NCBI RefSeq assembly: GCF_027580225.2
Contig: NC_073340.2
Coordinates: forward strand, 18,732,001 to 18,796,000
Length of the DNA: 64,000 bases
DNA from: Misgurnus anguillicaudatus
Lineage: Eukaryota; Chordata; Actinopteri; Cypriniformes; Cobitidae
Direction of reading: 5' to 3'
Part shown: positions 21,001-32,617 of the stretch, in pieces
How the letters are laid out: every line of letters begins with the position of its first letter
Position numbering within the stretch: the first letter of the stretch is position 1
Notes under the pieces: generated by a model
What the model was told of the DNA's origin: nothing
The model's input: only the letters and a program-made list of their open reading frames with translations
Database searches by the model: none
Position numbers and translations under genes: made by a program

Positions 21001-21868
21001 AGGTTGGTCTGCTGCTTATTTGGATGATGTGGTCATCTACAGCAACTCCTGGGGTGAGCATCTGCAACACTTAAAGAGCACCTTACAGAAGATCCAGAAT
21101 GCAGGATTGACCCTAAATGTGGACAAGTGTGAGTGGGCAAGGCAGGAGGCGAGGTACCTGGGATACCACCTGGGAAATGGACAGTTGCGTCCTCAGGTGG
21201 ACAAGGTGGAAGCCATTCGGAGGAGCCCCAGACCAACGACAAAAAAGGAGGTGAGGTCTTTCTTGGGACTGATCGGCTGGTACCGAAGATTTGTATCAGA
21301 CTTCGCCACTCTAGCAGTGCCACTCACAAACCTGCTTGCAAAAGGGATCAAGAATCCAATACCTTGGACGGAGGACTGCGAAAATGCCTTCGTCAAGTTG
21401 AAGAAGAGGATATGTGCTGATCCTGTGCTGCAAAGTCCAGACTTTACCCAGCGGTTCCTCGTACAGGTGGATGCCTCGGCGACAGGCCTGGGAGCAGTTC
21501 TGTTACAGGGAGCAACAGGAGAAGAAAGGCCTGTCACCTACCTCAGCCGGAAACTGCTGCCACGAGACACACGTTACTCTGCAGTGGAGAAGGAATGCCT
21601 CGCCATCAAGTGGGCCCAAGAAAGTCTCCGATATTACCTCTTGGGACGGGAGTTTGACTTGGAGACAGACCACAGGGCATTATCATGGATCCACTCCATG
21701 AAGGACCGAAACTCCAGGGTCACAAGATGGTACCTCAGCCTACAGCCCTATAATTTCAAGGTGTGGCATCGTCCTGGAAAGCAGAACGTGGTCGCCGACT
21801 ACCTGTCTCGGTTCCCGGCCAGTGCGCGGCTTAGAGAGGGGGGGGATAATGTGACGGAGGAGACCTAG
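20909..21868 (+). CDS. RT C-terminal half and RNase H (frame-shifted)
   Basis: This continues the polymerase one base out of phase with the preceding frame; the break lies within about 20905-20915. The first codon given is only where this frame takes over, not a real start. It carries FTVLPFGLHGAPATFQ, the YLDD catalytic box (residues 37-40), the thumb/connection (FLGLIGWYRRFV), and RNase H with D188 (VDASATGLGAVL), E227/E229 (AVEKECLAIKW), D254 (TDHRALSW) and D297 (VVADYLSR). All catalytic residues are kept, so the shift is the only visible defect. The stop at 21866-21868 lies inside the 3' LTR, so the last six codons are LTR-encoded and the polypurine tract is translated. Confidence 0.9.
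   Translation: MGHQFTVLPFGLHGAPATFQRLMDRVLQGCEGWSAAYLDDVVIYSNSWGEHLQHLKSTLQKIQNAGLTLNVDKCEWARQEARYLGYHLGNGQLRPQVDKVEAIRRSPRPTTKKEVRSFLGLIGWYRRFVSDFATLAVPLTNLLAKGIKNPIPWTEDCENAFVKLKKRICADPVLQSPDFTQRFLVQVDASATGLGAVLLQGATGEERPVTYLSRKLLPRDTRYSAVEKECLAIKWAQESLRYYLLGREFDLETDHRALSWIHSMKDRNSRVTRWYLSLQPYNFKVWHRPGKQNVVADYLSRFPASARLREGGDNVTEET
21833..21846 (+). other. Polypurine tract
   Basis: AGAGAGGGGGGGGA, three bases before the 3' LTR. It should prime plus-strand synthesis. Confidence 0.85.
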
Positions 21869-22784
21869 CCTCCCCGCTGGGTAATCATTACTGGCAACCA
21901 CACACACACACACACACATACACACATCACTTACCTTTCATAATCCATCCCGTTTTCCCCGGCTGTCGAAGCTGTGAGTGCACGCACACTCTGATGGCAC
22001 ATGGACATGTTTACATACCACTCTTCCCCTCTGTTAGCATCCATAACCCGGACCCTTCATACACACACATTGTCTTTGCACACCCGCTGTTTTGTTTGTT
22101 TGTTTGTTTTGGTTAGCTGTCTTCGGATTGACACGCTGTGCCGGCAAACCCGAGTGATCGAGCGGCGCGCGCTTATGACGTCATCAAAGTGCGCCGCGCC
22201 GGCGCAGTACATCCGAAGGTTGGCGAGTCCATTTATTTTTGTTAAAGGGGTATTGTTATTTTGGGTATGTTAATGTTAAGTGTTTATTGCGTTTGATTTA
22301 TGTGTTAATATGTGTATTTATCTTTTAAAAGATAATGTTATTTATGTGTTTGGTTTAATAAGTGTATTTAAATTCTTAAAGGTGAAGGAGGGTTTTAATT
22401 AATTTATACTTACCTGAGAGTTAAGCTCCTGATTTAGGGGAGGAGTCTGGCCTATAAAGAGAGAGGCCAGACTCACAGAAGGTACTTGTTTACCAAGTCG
22501 ACCAAAGTGAGTGGTAGTGGAGGAAGTTGTCTGATATATTGTTGATATTTGCTTGTGTATACGTTTTCATCATTATTTTGCCTTTTTGTTTATTTATTTG
22601 GTACTTTGTTTTTTTTTTGTCTGCACTTGTAAATATAAATATATCACATTTGGTTATCTTCTCATACACTGTAAATAAACTTCACCTTGTACGAAAGTAC
22701 TCTTACGGTTTGAGCCATCGTTATTGTGGTATTTTGAGACATACCCACGTCTCAAAGCGAACTGGTGGTGTTCGCTTTATCACA
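21850..22784 (+). repeat. 3' LTR (935 bp)
   Basis: Same TGTGACGG...TTATCACA ends as the 5' LTR. By eye it differs at about six bases plus indels in the CA tract, one T, a CTCCTG insertion at 22426-22431 and one base in a T-run. The indels add up exactly to the 2-bp length difference. The CRE (22176-22183), TATA box (22453-22458) and AATAAA (22674-22679) are all present. Confidence 0.95.
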
Positions 22785-22789
22785 CTAAC
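22785..22789. other. Target-site duplication, right copy
   Basis: CTAAC, identical to 16595-16599. Confidence 0.9.
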
Positions 22790-25371
22790 ACATTGACACC
22801 AGGGGATCTTATAAAAACTTTCCAATATTTTAGTCAATGAAAATCGCCCAGGACCAAAACATTTGGCTGAACGCTGTCAAAAAAGTTCAGCGATGACGTC
22901 CCAAGGACGACTCCAGCAATGATTCTTAATTCTTGATCCAGCAGTGTTCTTAATATGACAAAGTAAATTTTTTTATTAATGCCATTAATGTTTATTTTTT
23001 TAATCAGTGTATACCACTAGTCAACTAAATTAATTTAACATGGCAAGATGAATTCACATTTATATATTGATTCAATAGATTTAAAGCATTTAAAAAAATT
23101 GTCATGGATTTATTGCATTTTGTGGATAATGTTTTTATAATAAATCTTTGAAAATCAAATTATGGATTTGAATTTTAAATCGTATTTTAACCTAAAGATG
23201 CTACAGTATTTGAACGTTTGTAACAGAAAATAGAGTATAATATATATAGTATTATGTCCATATAAATAGATTACAATCTAATGAAATTATATATTTCTTA
23301 TATAGTTTTTGTATATAAAGTATATGAAGAATTTGGTTCTAAAACGAGATAACTTTATGTCTAATGTTTATTATAAGGTTATCATGTTTTTATTGTGCTA
23401 CTTACAGTAGCTGTTTTTTTTTTTAATATAAATGCTTACATCAAAATAAACCAACTGCAGTTTGATTGATACAGTACTAATTGGAATGCACAATCAAAAA
23501 ACAAGATTTTTATCTTGCTTTGGAACCTAACTCTTCATACACTTTTTTCACTGACTATCAAGGATGTAGTCAATTAACATGATAAATAATTTACTGGACA
23601 TGCCTTTCCATCTTACACAGCAATGGCCTCAAAGAAAAAAATGATTTAAGAGCTGGAGTTTGACATTACATAAGGAATTTGCAGTGAAATTGTAACAACA
23701 TGATTAAAGCATCATTAAGGCATATTGAAATTGTATTAGCGTCATTAAGCACACCGCAGCACCACACACCTATAGTACAAAACTGAAACAGTGACAGATT
23801 TAAGATTGTGGTTAGACCATTGCAAGGAAAGCTATATTAACAGAATTTACAAGATAAGCTAGAGTCAGCAGTCTCCCAGCAAGAATGGCAAGGAACCAAA
23901 ACTCCACTTGTGCATAAAAAGCTTATAAAGTGTTCCCTTCAAAAAATCTAGCTTAAAATTGACAGTCCCTAAGTTGCCTAAAAGTCTCGGTATGAGAATC
24001 AATATGAGCTTTGCAATAGAGTACTTTCACCCAACAATACTACATTTACTATTAGTAATCATATATAATGACAGCCCTATGACAACTGTCATAATGAGAA
24101 ATAATGATAATGGAATTGTTTGAAACCTGCAAGGGCACCATTAGCCTTAAAAAATGCACTGCATTAAGAGCACTTTCCCATTGCCATGCTAATTTTTCAA
24201 TACACCGGCACCTCAGGATACACAATATGTGAAAAACTGTATACAACTGAATCTGAATTCTGTAACCACTGAAGTGATTGTAAAAAAGCCAACTGCACAA
24301 TGTATTCATCACTTGTAAGGAGGGTCTCTAATAATGGTCCTATTTCATAGGTCCGGCATTGGAGCAACCACATTATGGCCTCATTAAATAAATGTTTGGC
24401 AGGTTATGGTTTTCAATGTGCCGTTTCATGTACTCCAGCCAAGCGTGCACATAATGTTTAACTTCAGGTATAATATTAAGATATAATATTCTGACCCTTA
24501 CAAACAAAAAAAATTGAAGTTCACAGCATCTTGAAAATGACAGATGTACATGAGCTATAAAATATTTTATTAGACAATGACATTAATAGAAAAAGAAGAA
24601 CACCTGCTCAGTGCTTATAACATCTCGACTCGCTGTCATCTCTCATTTTTAAGGCAGTACTTAAAACGCAGTGGTGGCACCTTTTAGCAGCAAATGACTT
24701 CAAGATGTTTTCCATCATCCACTGTCTCCAACAGGACATACCATCAGAAATAGTGAGCTTTAATATGTGCGCTGAGCTGAGACTTTTGACGGGCCTTCTC
24801 GAGGGGATCGCACATCATCATCGTCTGCTAATGGCTTCCTTCAAAGCGCCTCCAAAAACAGGATGATTAATGAACAAATCAAATGCACAAATTAAAAGTA
24901 ATTAAGAAAGGGGATAAAAACAGAAGCAATTTACTTCCATAATTTGATTCTCCTGTTGGCATTCAGCATTACTATTTGCATTGTCCATGTGGACCTATTT
25001 GTTAAATCCCCACTGTGCACAGCTTTCCTTGGCCTGTCTTCGTCTGGAGGCCATTTGTCAGGGGTTGGCATGTTGTAGAGACAAAGTATGGGGAATCCTG
25101 GGGCCACAGTCTAGGAGATCTGCTCCCGAAACTTCATATGTCTGCAGTGATAAACTGTGGTGTGATGATATATTGTGCAGGATAAATTGTAATGAGGTTT
25201 AACTCAGGCTTTCTTTAACCTGTATGCTTTATGCTGTATGTTATGTTTTAAACCATAGTTGGGTAAAATATGGGTAAAATATGTTGGTTGGATAAACCAG
25301 AAATTGTCCATATTTGACCAAAGCCCCTTTAGAAAGTAGTGCCATGCTTGCAATGCCTCCAGGCAATATTA
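22790..25371. other. unique AT-rich DNA with possible conserved non-coding stretch
   Basis: No coding gene. The stretch 24540-25000 is low in repeats and rich in homeodomain-type ATTA/TAAT words (ATGATTAATGAACAAATC, AAAGTAATTAAG). It has the look of a vertebrate conserved non-coding element, but I cannot test conservation. Confidence 0.35.
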
Positions 25372-25419
25372 TACACACACACACACACACGCACGCACGC
25401 ACGCACGCACGCACGCACA
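25372..25419. repeat. (AC)n-(GCAC)n microsatellite
   Basis: Alternating AC for about 20 bases, then seven or so GCAC/ACGC units. Confidence 0.95.
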
Positions 25420-25618
25420 ATACACACATATACATACATACAGGCACAACTCTAAGTTACTGTAACTAAGTAGGTTGACAGCTGGCATGACAATTGTGCT
25501 CTTATTTTGTATGCTATCAGAAATCTGCCTTTGGGATTGAAGAAATTGATTGGATTAAAGGTCATCTTTTTTTTACTTACAGTATATTTTTGTAAGGTGA
25601 AAATGTGGTACACTTCCA

Positions 25619-25825
25619 TACACTGAAAAAAATGATTCATTCAATTTACTAATTTTTTTAAGGTAGTGGTTGCAATCAATTTATTTAAGATACATTTAAA
25701 CAAAAAATATTAGTAAAGTAAAATAAAATAAAAACGTTTGTTTAAATGTAGCTTAAATAAATTGATTGCAACCACTTACCTTAAAAAAAAAATAATAAAA
25801 TGAATGAATAATTTTTTTCAGTGTA
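25619..25825. mobile_element. MITE with TACACTGAAAAAAAT ends
   Basis: 207-bp inverted repeat. The left end is TACACTGAAAAAAATGATTC and the right end is its near complement. The arms also share GTGGTTGCAATCAATTTATT in inverse. It is non-coding. Confidence 0.75.
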
Positions 25826-27719
25826 AACATATTTAATAAATGAATTATATTATAAATAAAATATATCCTGTATGTTTATGTAAAATATTCACCATGTGCC
25901 ACATAGGTTGTATCTTTCTCTTTATTTCTTTCATGAAAGTTTTCATTTTGGTTGGATGGGTGGTCATTTATCACCAAGCTCTAAAGGTGAAGGGTTTGCT
26001 GACCTGGCAAAAAATCCAACCCATAACTTTAATGTGTATGTATCTGTGCAGGTGTGTGCACTCCTGCTTTTGCCTGGAAATCCACAGCATGAATCAAAAC
26101 TACATTTGCAGGCGTCAAGAAAAAATATTTGTTTTGAATAAGCATTGAGCTTTAGAGCATAAAATTATGTGTTAGACATTGCCATGTCTCATGTCAATTT
26201 TTCATATTCTCCAGCGGTTCTCTTTTTACATTGATTTGTTGGTTATGATCTTCCATTTTTCCAACACAATCAGCATGTTATTTAAATCCAACAATATTCA
26301 GGATTAATGTTCAACATAGTTATGTGAATAGTTAGGTAATTTGTCATTAGAGTAGCTTTTTCATGCAAATTTTAGCCTGCACAGCTAACTTTCACTTCCA
26401 GCAGTCAACATTGCTTTTGTTATCCAGTGAATCTTTAAATTCCCAAATATAATAATGCATCCTTTATGTGCTGTTCAAGTATATTTAGGAGCATATATTA
26501 GGGCAGTCCAAAAAATGTTAGTGTTTACACAATTTATGTGTGCGTGTGGTATGTGTAATTATGCATAAATATATAAATATAAATAAAAGATGATTCTTTC
26601 AAGAACCCAGACAGACTAAAGGTTCTTTAAAGTTCTCTTTATAGCATCTATATTTTAAATGTGTGATATGTCAGAAAAAGTCCTTTTCCCTAGGTTATGC
26701 AGTTTGAGTAATGTTTAACGTTTCTACCCCATGGCATGACCTGTTTAAACTGCCTGCAGGTCCTTGCAATTAATTTAAATAATTAGTTTTAATTACAAAC
26801 GTGATGTGTTTAGTATTCATAGTAAGTGTTCAGTACTGTCTGAGCAGTTTTCCTTAAACATAGAATCCCATGGAATTAGGGGTGTGCAATAATATCTTTG
26901 TTCTTTTATCAATATGCAAAAACATAACATTGAGTATGTCACTCACTTCTCAATAAACAGCATTCAGTGCCAATTGACTGTGTTCTGCAGTCAAGTGTGC
27001 ATGTGCATTCAGAGCGTGAAGTACTAGCACATTTGATTGCTGTGTGTGTACAACTTGAATGTCATATTCATTTTTTATACTTTAGAAAATCACGCTGTAT
27101 CTGTCATCTCTGTGTTTAAAGCAGGACTCACATGCACAGAGGACAGCGACAGGTGAAGCAAAGTAACTAAGAGATGCAATGTTTTCCTGATGAATACAAT
27201 TTAGTCTGGAAGAATAATTTTAAGTGGACTTGGCTTCAAAGATGCAATCTAAAACTTGGATGTCAGAATGATTGGGCTTTAAGCCAACCTACTATTTTAA
27301 GTTTTGACATATGAATAGTTGACATATATAAAAACTTATTTTTCAAGTTAAAGTAGCATAACATATGTGTTGATTTGACAAAAATGCTGCATATTTTTTA
27401 CAATGGAGGGCTGCCAACTCTCACGCATTTAACAGTTTTACGCAGTTAACTCTGTTAAAAACCTAATTATATTTTGATGCTGCAAAACACCAAGGTCAAA
27501 ATAAGTGAGGCGGGACATCAAACAAAAGAAGGTGGGAGTTACTGTTTACAGAGCTGATTTGTGACCAATCAAATTAAAGAAATGGTTGAGTTACTGTTTA
27601 CGTCTTCAGCAAGATGCTTCAAGTTGAAAGAAAGTGCAAGACCAGGTGTCTAAACATTCAATATTTGACAAATGTTTAGTGATAGAAATGTTAAAGAACC
27701 AACAGTATAATCCAATGAT
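25826..27719. other. unique AT-rich intergenic DNA
   Basis: Nothing firmly recognised. A piece starting GGGCTGCCAACTCTCACGC at about 27409 resembles the end of an old hAT-type repeat, but no partner end was found. Confidence 0.35.
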
Positions 27720-27722
27720 TTA

Positions 27723-28583
27723 GGGCCAATCCCATTGGTCTTACCCCTTCCCCTACCACTTCGTCTTACCCCTAGCCCTTGTCCCTCAAAACCAAGTGTT
27801 AAGCTCTAGGGGTGAAAACATAGCCCTATGAAATGAGACACCGCTTGGTTACGGTTACGTCATCATACATCGTCGTTTGCTGGCTGCAACATCACCAGAC
27901 GCGACAAATGTTGATCACAAACTTCCAAGATGCCGAGTGCAAGTGTAAGCGAAACTGAATCAGCCGCCGAGTTTCTTCTGGCGTCCCTGTGTGATACAGG
28001 ACGGTATACGTAAAGCACGTACCGATGTCTCCAAAGCAAGTAGTGTTATGCACTGATATCAAACGAAATTCGCTGCTAACGTTAATGGAATTTAGTTAAA
28101 ACTGTAGACAAGCATGCAGTCCATTCATGGCTAGTTAGAGAAATATGGGAATGTTGTGCAAATCAGCAAATACGGGAATGTTGTGCAAATCAGCAACGTA
28201 ATGTTAGGGTAGCAAACTAGCGAAATTTTAAAACATTTAAATTAAGAACATAATTCAAATATATATGAACAGGACTGTGTAGAGCACAAAACAAGACGTT
28301 AGTAATTTTTAAATTAATTATTAAGCCGAAAATACTTACATTTATGGGACTCTCTGGACACTCTGGCCGCCATTTTTGCCGGTTGCGCAGTGTATTCTGG
28401 GTACCCCTTGGTTTCAAGTAAGCTCGCGGAAATTCTTGGTTTTAAGGGGTATCTACCACTTGCCCTTAGCCCTACCCCTTGATCAAAACGAGAATTGGGA
28501 TAGCCCTTACTCTCACGTGAACGTGCAAAACTTAAGGGGTAGGGGTAAGGGGAAGGGGTAAGACAGAGAAATGGGATTGGCCC
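27723..28583. mobile_element. Non-autonomous PIF/Harbinger-like element
   Basis: The ends are GGGCCAATCCCATTGGTC and, inverted, GGGCCAATCCCATTTCTC. TTA triplets flank both sides (27720-27722 and 28584-28586), matching the 3-bp TWA target of PIF/Harbinger. The subterminal zones are runs of CTTACCCCTTCCCC-type units. Inside there is a plus-strand mini-frame at 27931-28011 (MPSASVSETESAAEFLLASL) and a minus-strand one starting ATGGCGGCCAGAGTG (near 28377), each running into a possible GT splice donor. These may be remnants of lost 5' exons. Confidence 0.65.
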
Positions 28584-28586
28584 TTA

Positions 28587-29000
28587 AACTACAGTATACG
28601 CTGTTTCAGATGGAAGATATGTCATTGTTGATTCTGTAATTCACAATAAACAGTAACGGAGGCCTTTTCCACATTTTATTAGGGATAGGATTAGGAATAA
28701 ATGTTTGTATGTGAATAAATTGAATTGTTATTAAGTATACACTGGCCAAACATAAAAAACAAATCATTAAATCATCATCAGACTTTTACTAAAACATTAA
28801 ACTGTGTAGTCTGTGTGGTCTGTGCTCAAAATGTAAAGGGACAGTTCATCCAAAATTGAAAGTAATGAAATTATGTTATCACATGTTATGACAATTACAA
28901 TACACTTGTAATGCAAGTTTTTTGTGCTTGTTTATTTTTTTAAAAGACATTCTTTAATCTCAATTGCAGCTACAACTAATTAAATGGTTAGATTAACCGT
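28587..29000. other. intergenic DNA with weak Angel-like trace
   Basis: TAAAGGGACAGTTCATCCAA at 28837-28856 resembles the start of an Angel-type element, but no inverted end is found. Confidence 0.3.
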
Positions 29001-29002
29001 AG

Positions 29003-29465
29003 GTTCACACCAGCCGCATTTGAGGCATCAAATTTGCGTCTACCACTTCTAGTTTGCCTCTTGATTGAACATTTTGAATTTCCTCGCTTCATTCACGCGT
29101 GAAATTCTAGTCATCGAGGCATTCACGTGGAAATTCGCGTCATGGGAGGGGCTTCTGCGACTCTGCTTGCTTCCTGTAATTACGTCACTACAAAAGCAAG
29201 CTCCTGATTGGTTAACGCGGCACGGTTTTCCGTCACAGTCCAAATTTTTTAACTCTTGCGTTTGCCGCGGCAAAACTCAATTCGCGGAATTTGCATGAAC
29301 TAGACACGCGAATGAGGTGGAATCGCGTCTACTCCGCAGTGCTAACTGCCTCATTCGCACCACGAGACCTCCCGACACGCATCAACGCGTCTTCACATTG
29401 ACCTAACATTGAAATCATTCATGCTTAACGCCTCTACCGTGGCTGGTGTGAACGCAGCATTAGAG
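29003..29465. mobile_element. Harbinger-type MITE, copy A
   Basis: The left end GGTTCACACCAGCCGC is inverted at the right as GGCTGGTGTGAACGCAGC. The interior has TTGAACATTTTGAATTTCCT and GCGTCATGGGAGGGGCTTCT, both repeated almost exactly at 63.7-63.8 kb in the same orientation. It is rich in CpG. Boundaries are approximate. Confidence 0.65.
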
Positions 29466-29770
29466 TATGGTGTATAAATGATCAAGCATTGACATTAATA
29501 ATTTTTACACAGGAGCCCCCAAATCAAATTCTGCCTAGGGCCCAATAAAGGCTTGGGCTGGCCCTGTAGCCAGTCAAATTTGTTTTAAAACTTTGGCAAA
29601 GAAAAGAGCAATACATTTAACCAAAATTATAATCTAAAATATTAACCATATGCAAAGCAGTGTTTTGTAAAGTTTACTTAAATTCTTCAGTTTTAAACAA
29701 TAAAGATCTTTTTTGTTTCCATTTATAATATTAACAATCAATATTGTATTAAGATGTTTTAAGTGTTGTT

Positions 29771-29904
29771 GTACACTGTAAAAAATAATATCAAATCAAC
29801 ATATATTTTTTGTTACTTTAAGTTATGTCAACTTATCACAAGTTAAAACTTTTAAAAAGTAGGTAGACTTTTGACTTTTTTGAATGGCCTTTTTTACAGT
29901 GTAC
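29771..29904. mobile_element. 134-bp MITE with GTACACTGTAAAAAA ends
   Basis: Ends GTACACTGTAAAAAA and TTTTTTACAGTGTAC are exact inverse copies; the arms are imperfect inside. It resembles, but is distinct from, the 11739 element. Confidence 0.75.
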
Positions 29905-30063
29905 AAACACAAGGATGGATGCAAAATATTGTATGTTTGTCTCTACCAGTAAAAAAACAAGATATCTTTTATTTTCCACTATTGCACACCTATAGACCCT
30001 ATTACAGTGTTAACTTATCAAAAAAGGTTTCCCAGCATCAAAATGTCTGGTTGTTGCCTTTGG

Positions 30064-30188
<125 letters not shown>

Positions 30189-31528
30189 TGGCCACTTTAT
30201 ATTTGGCCATCTGCTAACGTCTTCTATCCACTCCACTATAGTACACAGATCTAGTAGCTGTGTTGAAAAAGTTGATAAAGTCAACTTTTTAAAAGAACTT
30301 ACTCTGTCTGTAGCTTCATTGTTGATTCTTGCCATACTTCCATTGCCAAAATGCACGCACATACGTTGCCACGTCATCATTGTGTACAAACAGTAAAAGG
30401 GTATTTAATTTAATTAGTTATTATGACAAATTGTACTGTAACCGCCTTAGTAAATTATAAAACCGCAACATTGCACTGAATGACAGCATTGCAATGACAG
30501 TTTGCAGTAAGTGAAGGCCAAACACAGATCTCCCATGTAGCCCTCCTATCACAGATAACCGCTCTCCCCTGACAGTAAGCTCCCCTGAGCTGGAACCCAA
30601 AGTAAACAGTTTCTGGAAATAAAGCTTATGATGGTAAGTGCGTACATCCCAAGAGCTACAGTGATTCGATACTTTACCATTAGAAGCCACAACAGTGGCC
30701 ATGCGGGAACTCTGGTGGCAGATTTGCAATGCTAATGGAACAGAGACAAGAACTATTACCAACATTGGCACTAGAAGCTTGTTTGTTAGTGTTAAATGTG
30801 ACATGTAAAGTGTCGGTGAAGTTAAATAACATGGTACAGATACTAATTTACCTAATGACCCATTGCTAATTAAATAATACTTATCATCACTGCTGTACTC
30901 TGCAAGTTTATGTAAATAAATAAGGAGTGATGTAAAAGTGTTATTTCTTTGTACACGACTGTTGAGTATTATACAATATGAGGCAGAAAATTATGTTTAA
31001 TAATGACTTTTAATACCATAAGTTTAAAATACTAAATAAATCTTTTTGTGGCACTGATTTGATGAGCAATTGCAGGAATCAACTCAGCTGTTTAGATTTT
31101 TGTATCTAAGACTGAAGCACTTGGATGTAATGTACACTGGATGTAAAATTAAATCAACTAATTACTCACTATATGCTGCCGTGAAAAAAATCCATATTTT
31201 TCCATAACATTATAATATTATGTCCACTCTCTGGATCTCTGAAGACACAGCAGAGCCCCCATATGACATTACAGCTCTTTTCTGATGGACATGATCACTG
31301 TCATGGGAGGAATGAGTGAATGCACTGTCATAAATAATTCAGTACAGCAGTGCAAATGCTTTTCATGAGCTGGTCTTGGCCAGATGTCATTGAAAGAACA
31401 TTATGCTCCACCAATAAACTGAAAAGCACTTGATAAGTCTCATTTGTTTTAGAGTCAAATGGTCTAGTTATGAAATGATGTTCTGCATCCTATGCTCTAC
31501 AGTATGTTGATGTCACCCAGTTTTATTT
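30189..31528. other. unique DNA; one unassigned minus-strand frame
   Basis: A 127-codon minus-strand open frame at 30421-30804 begins with a hydrophobic stretch (KLLVPMLVIVLVSVPLALQ) like a signal peptide or anchor. I recognise no family and find no supporting splice structure. The rest, especially 31190-31500, is repeat-free. Confidence 0.25.
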
Positions 31529-31749
31529 ACACACTAAAAATGCTGAGCTATTTTTAACGTCTAAAGGGTCAAAAAGGTAAGAGCCCAGACATTAGATTGA
31601 ATTAACCCAGAAAATGTTTATATTTGACCCAAAAATTGGTTAAAACAACCCAGTAGGTTGTTGAACTCAGTAGGTTAAATTACAACCCAGAGTCCTGGGA
31701 TAATCCCCTTTTAAACCAATGCTAGGTTAAAATGAACTTTTTAGAGTGT
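31529..31749. mobile_element. MITE with ACACTAAAAA / TTTTTAGAGTGTA ends
   Basis: The left end ACACTAAAAATGCTGAGCTA is roughly inverted at the right (CTAGGTTAAAATGAACTTTT, then TAGAGTGTA). The interior is full of AACCCAG/TGGGTT words. The ends are diverged. Confidence 0.5.
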
Positions 31750-32615
31750 AGGATCTATATACAATGTTCTGGCTTCAAATTTTTAAGGAAAATTATTTTC
31801 AGATAATTGCAGTAATCACAAATTCTAATATGTCACCAAAGTATAAAAATTCATGTTTATTTCTTTTTTTTTTTGACACCCAGGGTTCGATGTTATGACG
31901 GGCGGTAATGACACGCTTTTTTATCAGTGCAAAAGAGACTCAAAATACTATGTTAATTTTAAGCATACAGCTATGATTTAAACATCATTCAAAATGTTAA
32001 AGTACCAATTTTTTGTATCCACTCCCAATAAAAGCAAAATGTAGAGCTTTTTGTAAAGTTTAAAAAACAAACAAAATGAATTAGTGGGAATACTTGTCAG
32101 ATAAACAAAAGATACATAATGCTTGGAATGTCTACTTTTAAAAGATGTAGTGAAATCGAATAAGAAGAAGGAGAGGTACCGTTTTTCTCTTGTTACTTCA
32201 TTATAGTACCTGAAATTAGCTGAGATCGCCACACCACCGCACCATTGACCGGTAAAAAAGCTCAGACGATCCATATGCATAGCACACGTCCTGCAGCAAA
32301 GGGACAGTCAATGCCTCATTCAGTTTCTGCATTCAGTGCCGTGTGTCACTGATTCTGAGTGCAGCAATCCGGACATCTAAAGCCTTATTTACTTGCATCT
32401 ATCTCCTCACTGCAAGCCTCACTGATCATTACAAGCACAGCTGCAGACATTTCTTTGTGCTTCTTTCAAACAGTACAATGCGATGGCCACACGCCTTCGC
32501 AAACACACTTGATGTGCTTTGTGCTATTCTTATAAATGATGCGATTGCAAACGGGACACCTAAAAACTTGTATATTCGTAGCTGGCACCTTAAAAGTAAA
32601 TAGGACAGGAACATG
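31750..32615. other. unique intergenic DNA
   Basis: A T-run at 31864-31874 is the only low-complexity feature. No gene recognised. Confidence 0.4.
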
Positions 32616-32617
32616 TA

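Larger units (their letters stand above)
16600..22784 (+). mobile_element. Gmr1-like Ty3/gypsy LTR retrotransposon, full length
   Basis: A complete 6,185-bp element with two LTRs, a primer-binding site, gag-pol, a polypurine tract and a perfect 5-bp target duplication (CTAAC). The domain order is Gag capsid, CCHC knuckle, aspartic protease, integrase, reverse transcriptase, RNase H. Ordinary Ty3/gypsy elements have integrase last. Integrase ahead of reverse transcriptase, in an element whose domains are Ty3/gypsy-like, defines the Gmr1-like lineage first recognised in cod and other deuterostomes. The LTRs differ by about six substitutions and four indels by eye, so insertion was recent. No env-like frame is present. 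Two frame changes (near 17.68 kb in gag and 20.91 kb in reverse transcriptase) break gag-pol into three pieces. As read, this copy could not make a full polyprotein unless these are sequencing errors. Confidence 0.95.

Noticed and set aside
30421..30804. 127-codon minus-strand frame with a hydrophobic start, possible secreted protein
   Set aside because: No recognised family, no splice support and no neighbouring exon. A faint resemblance to TNF-ligand-like spacing (SSWD..GELTV) did not hold in the following residues.
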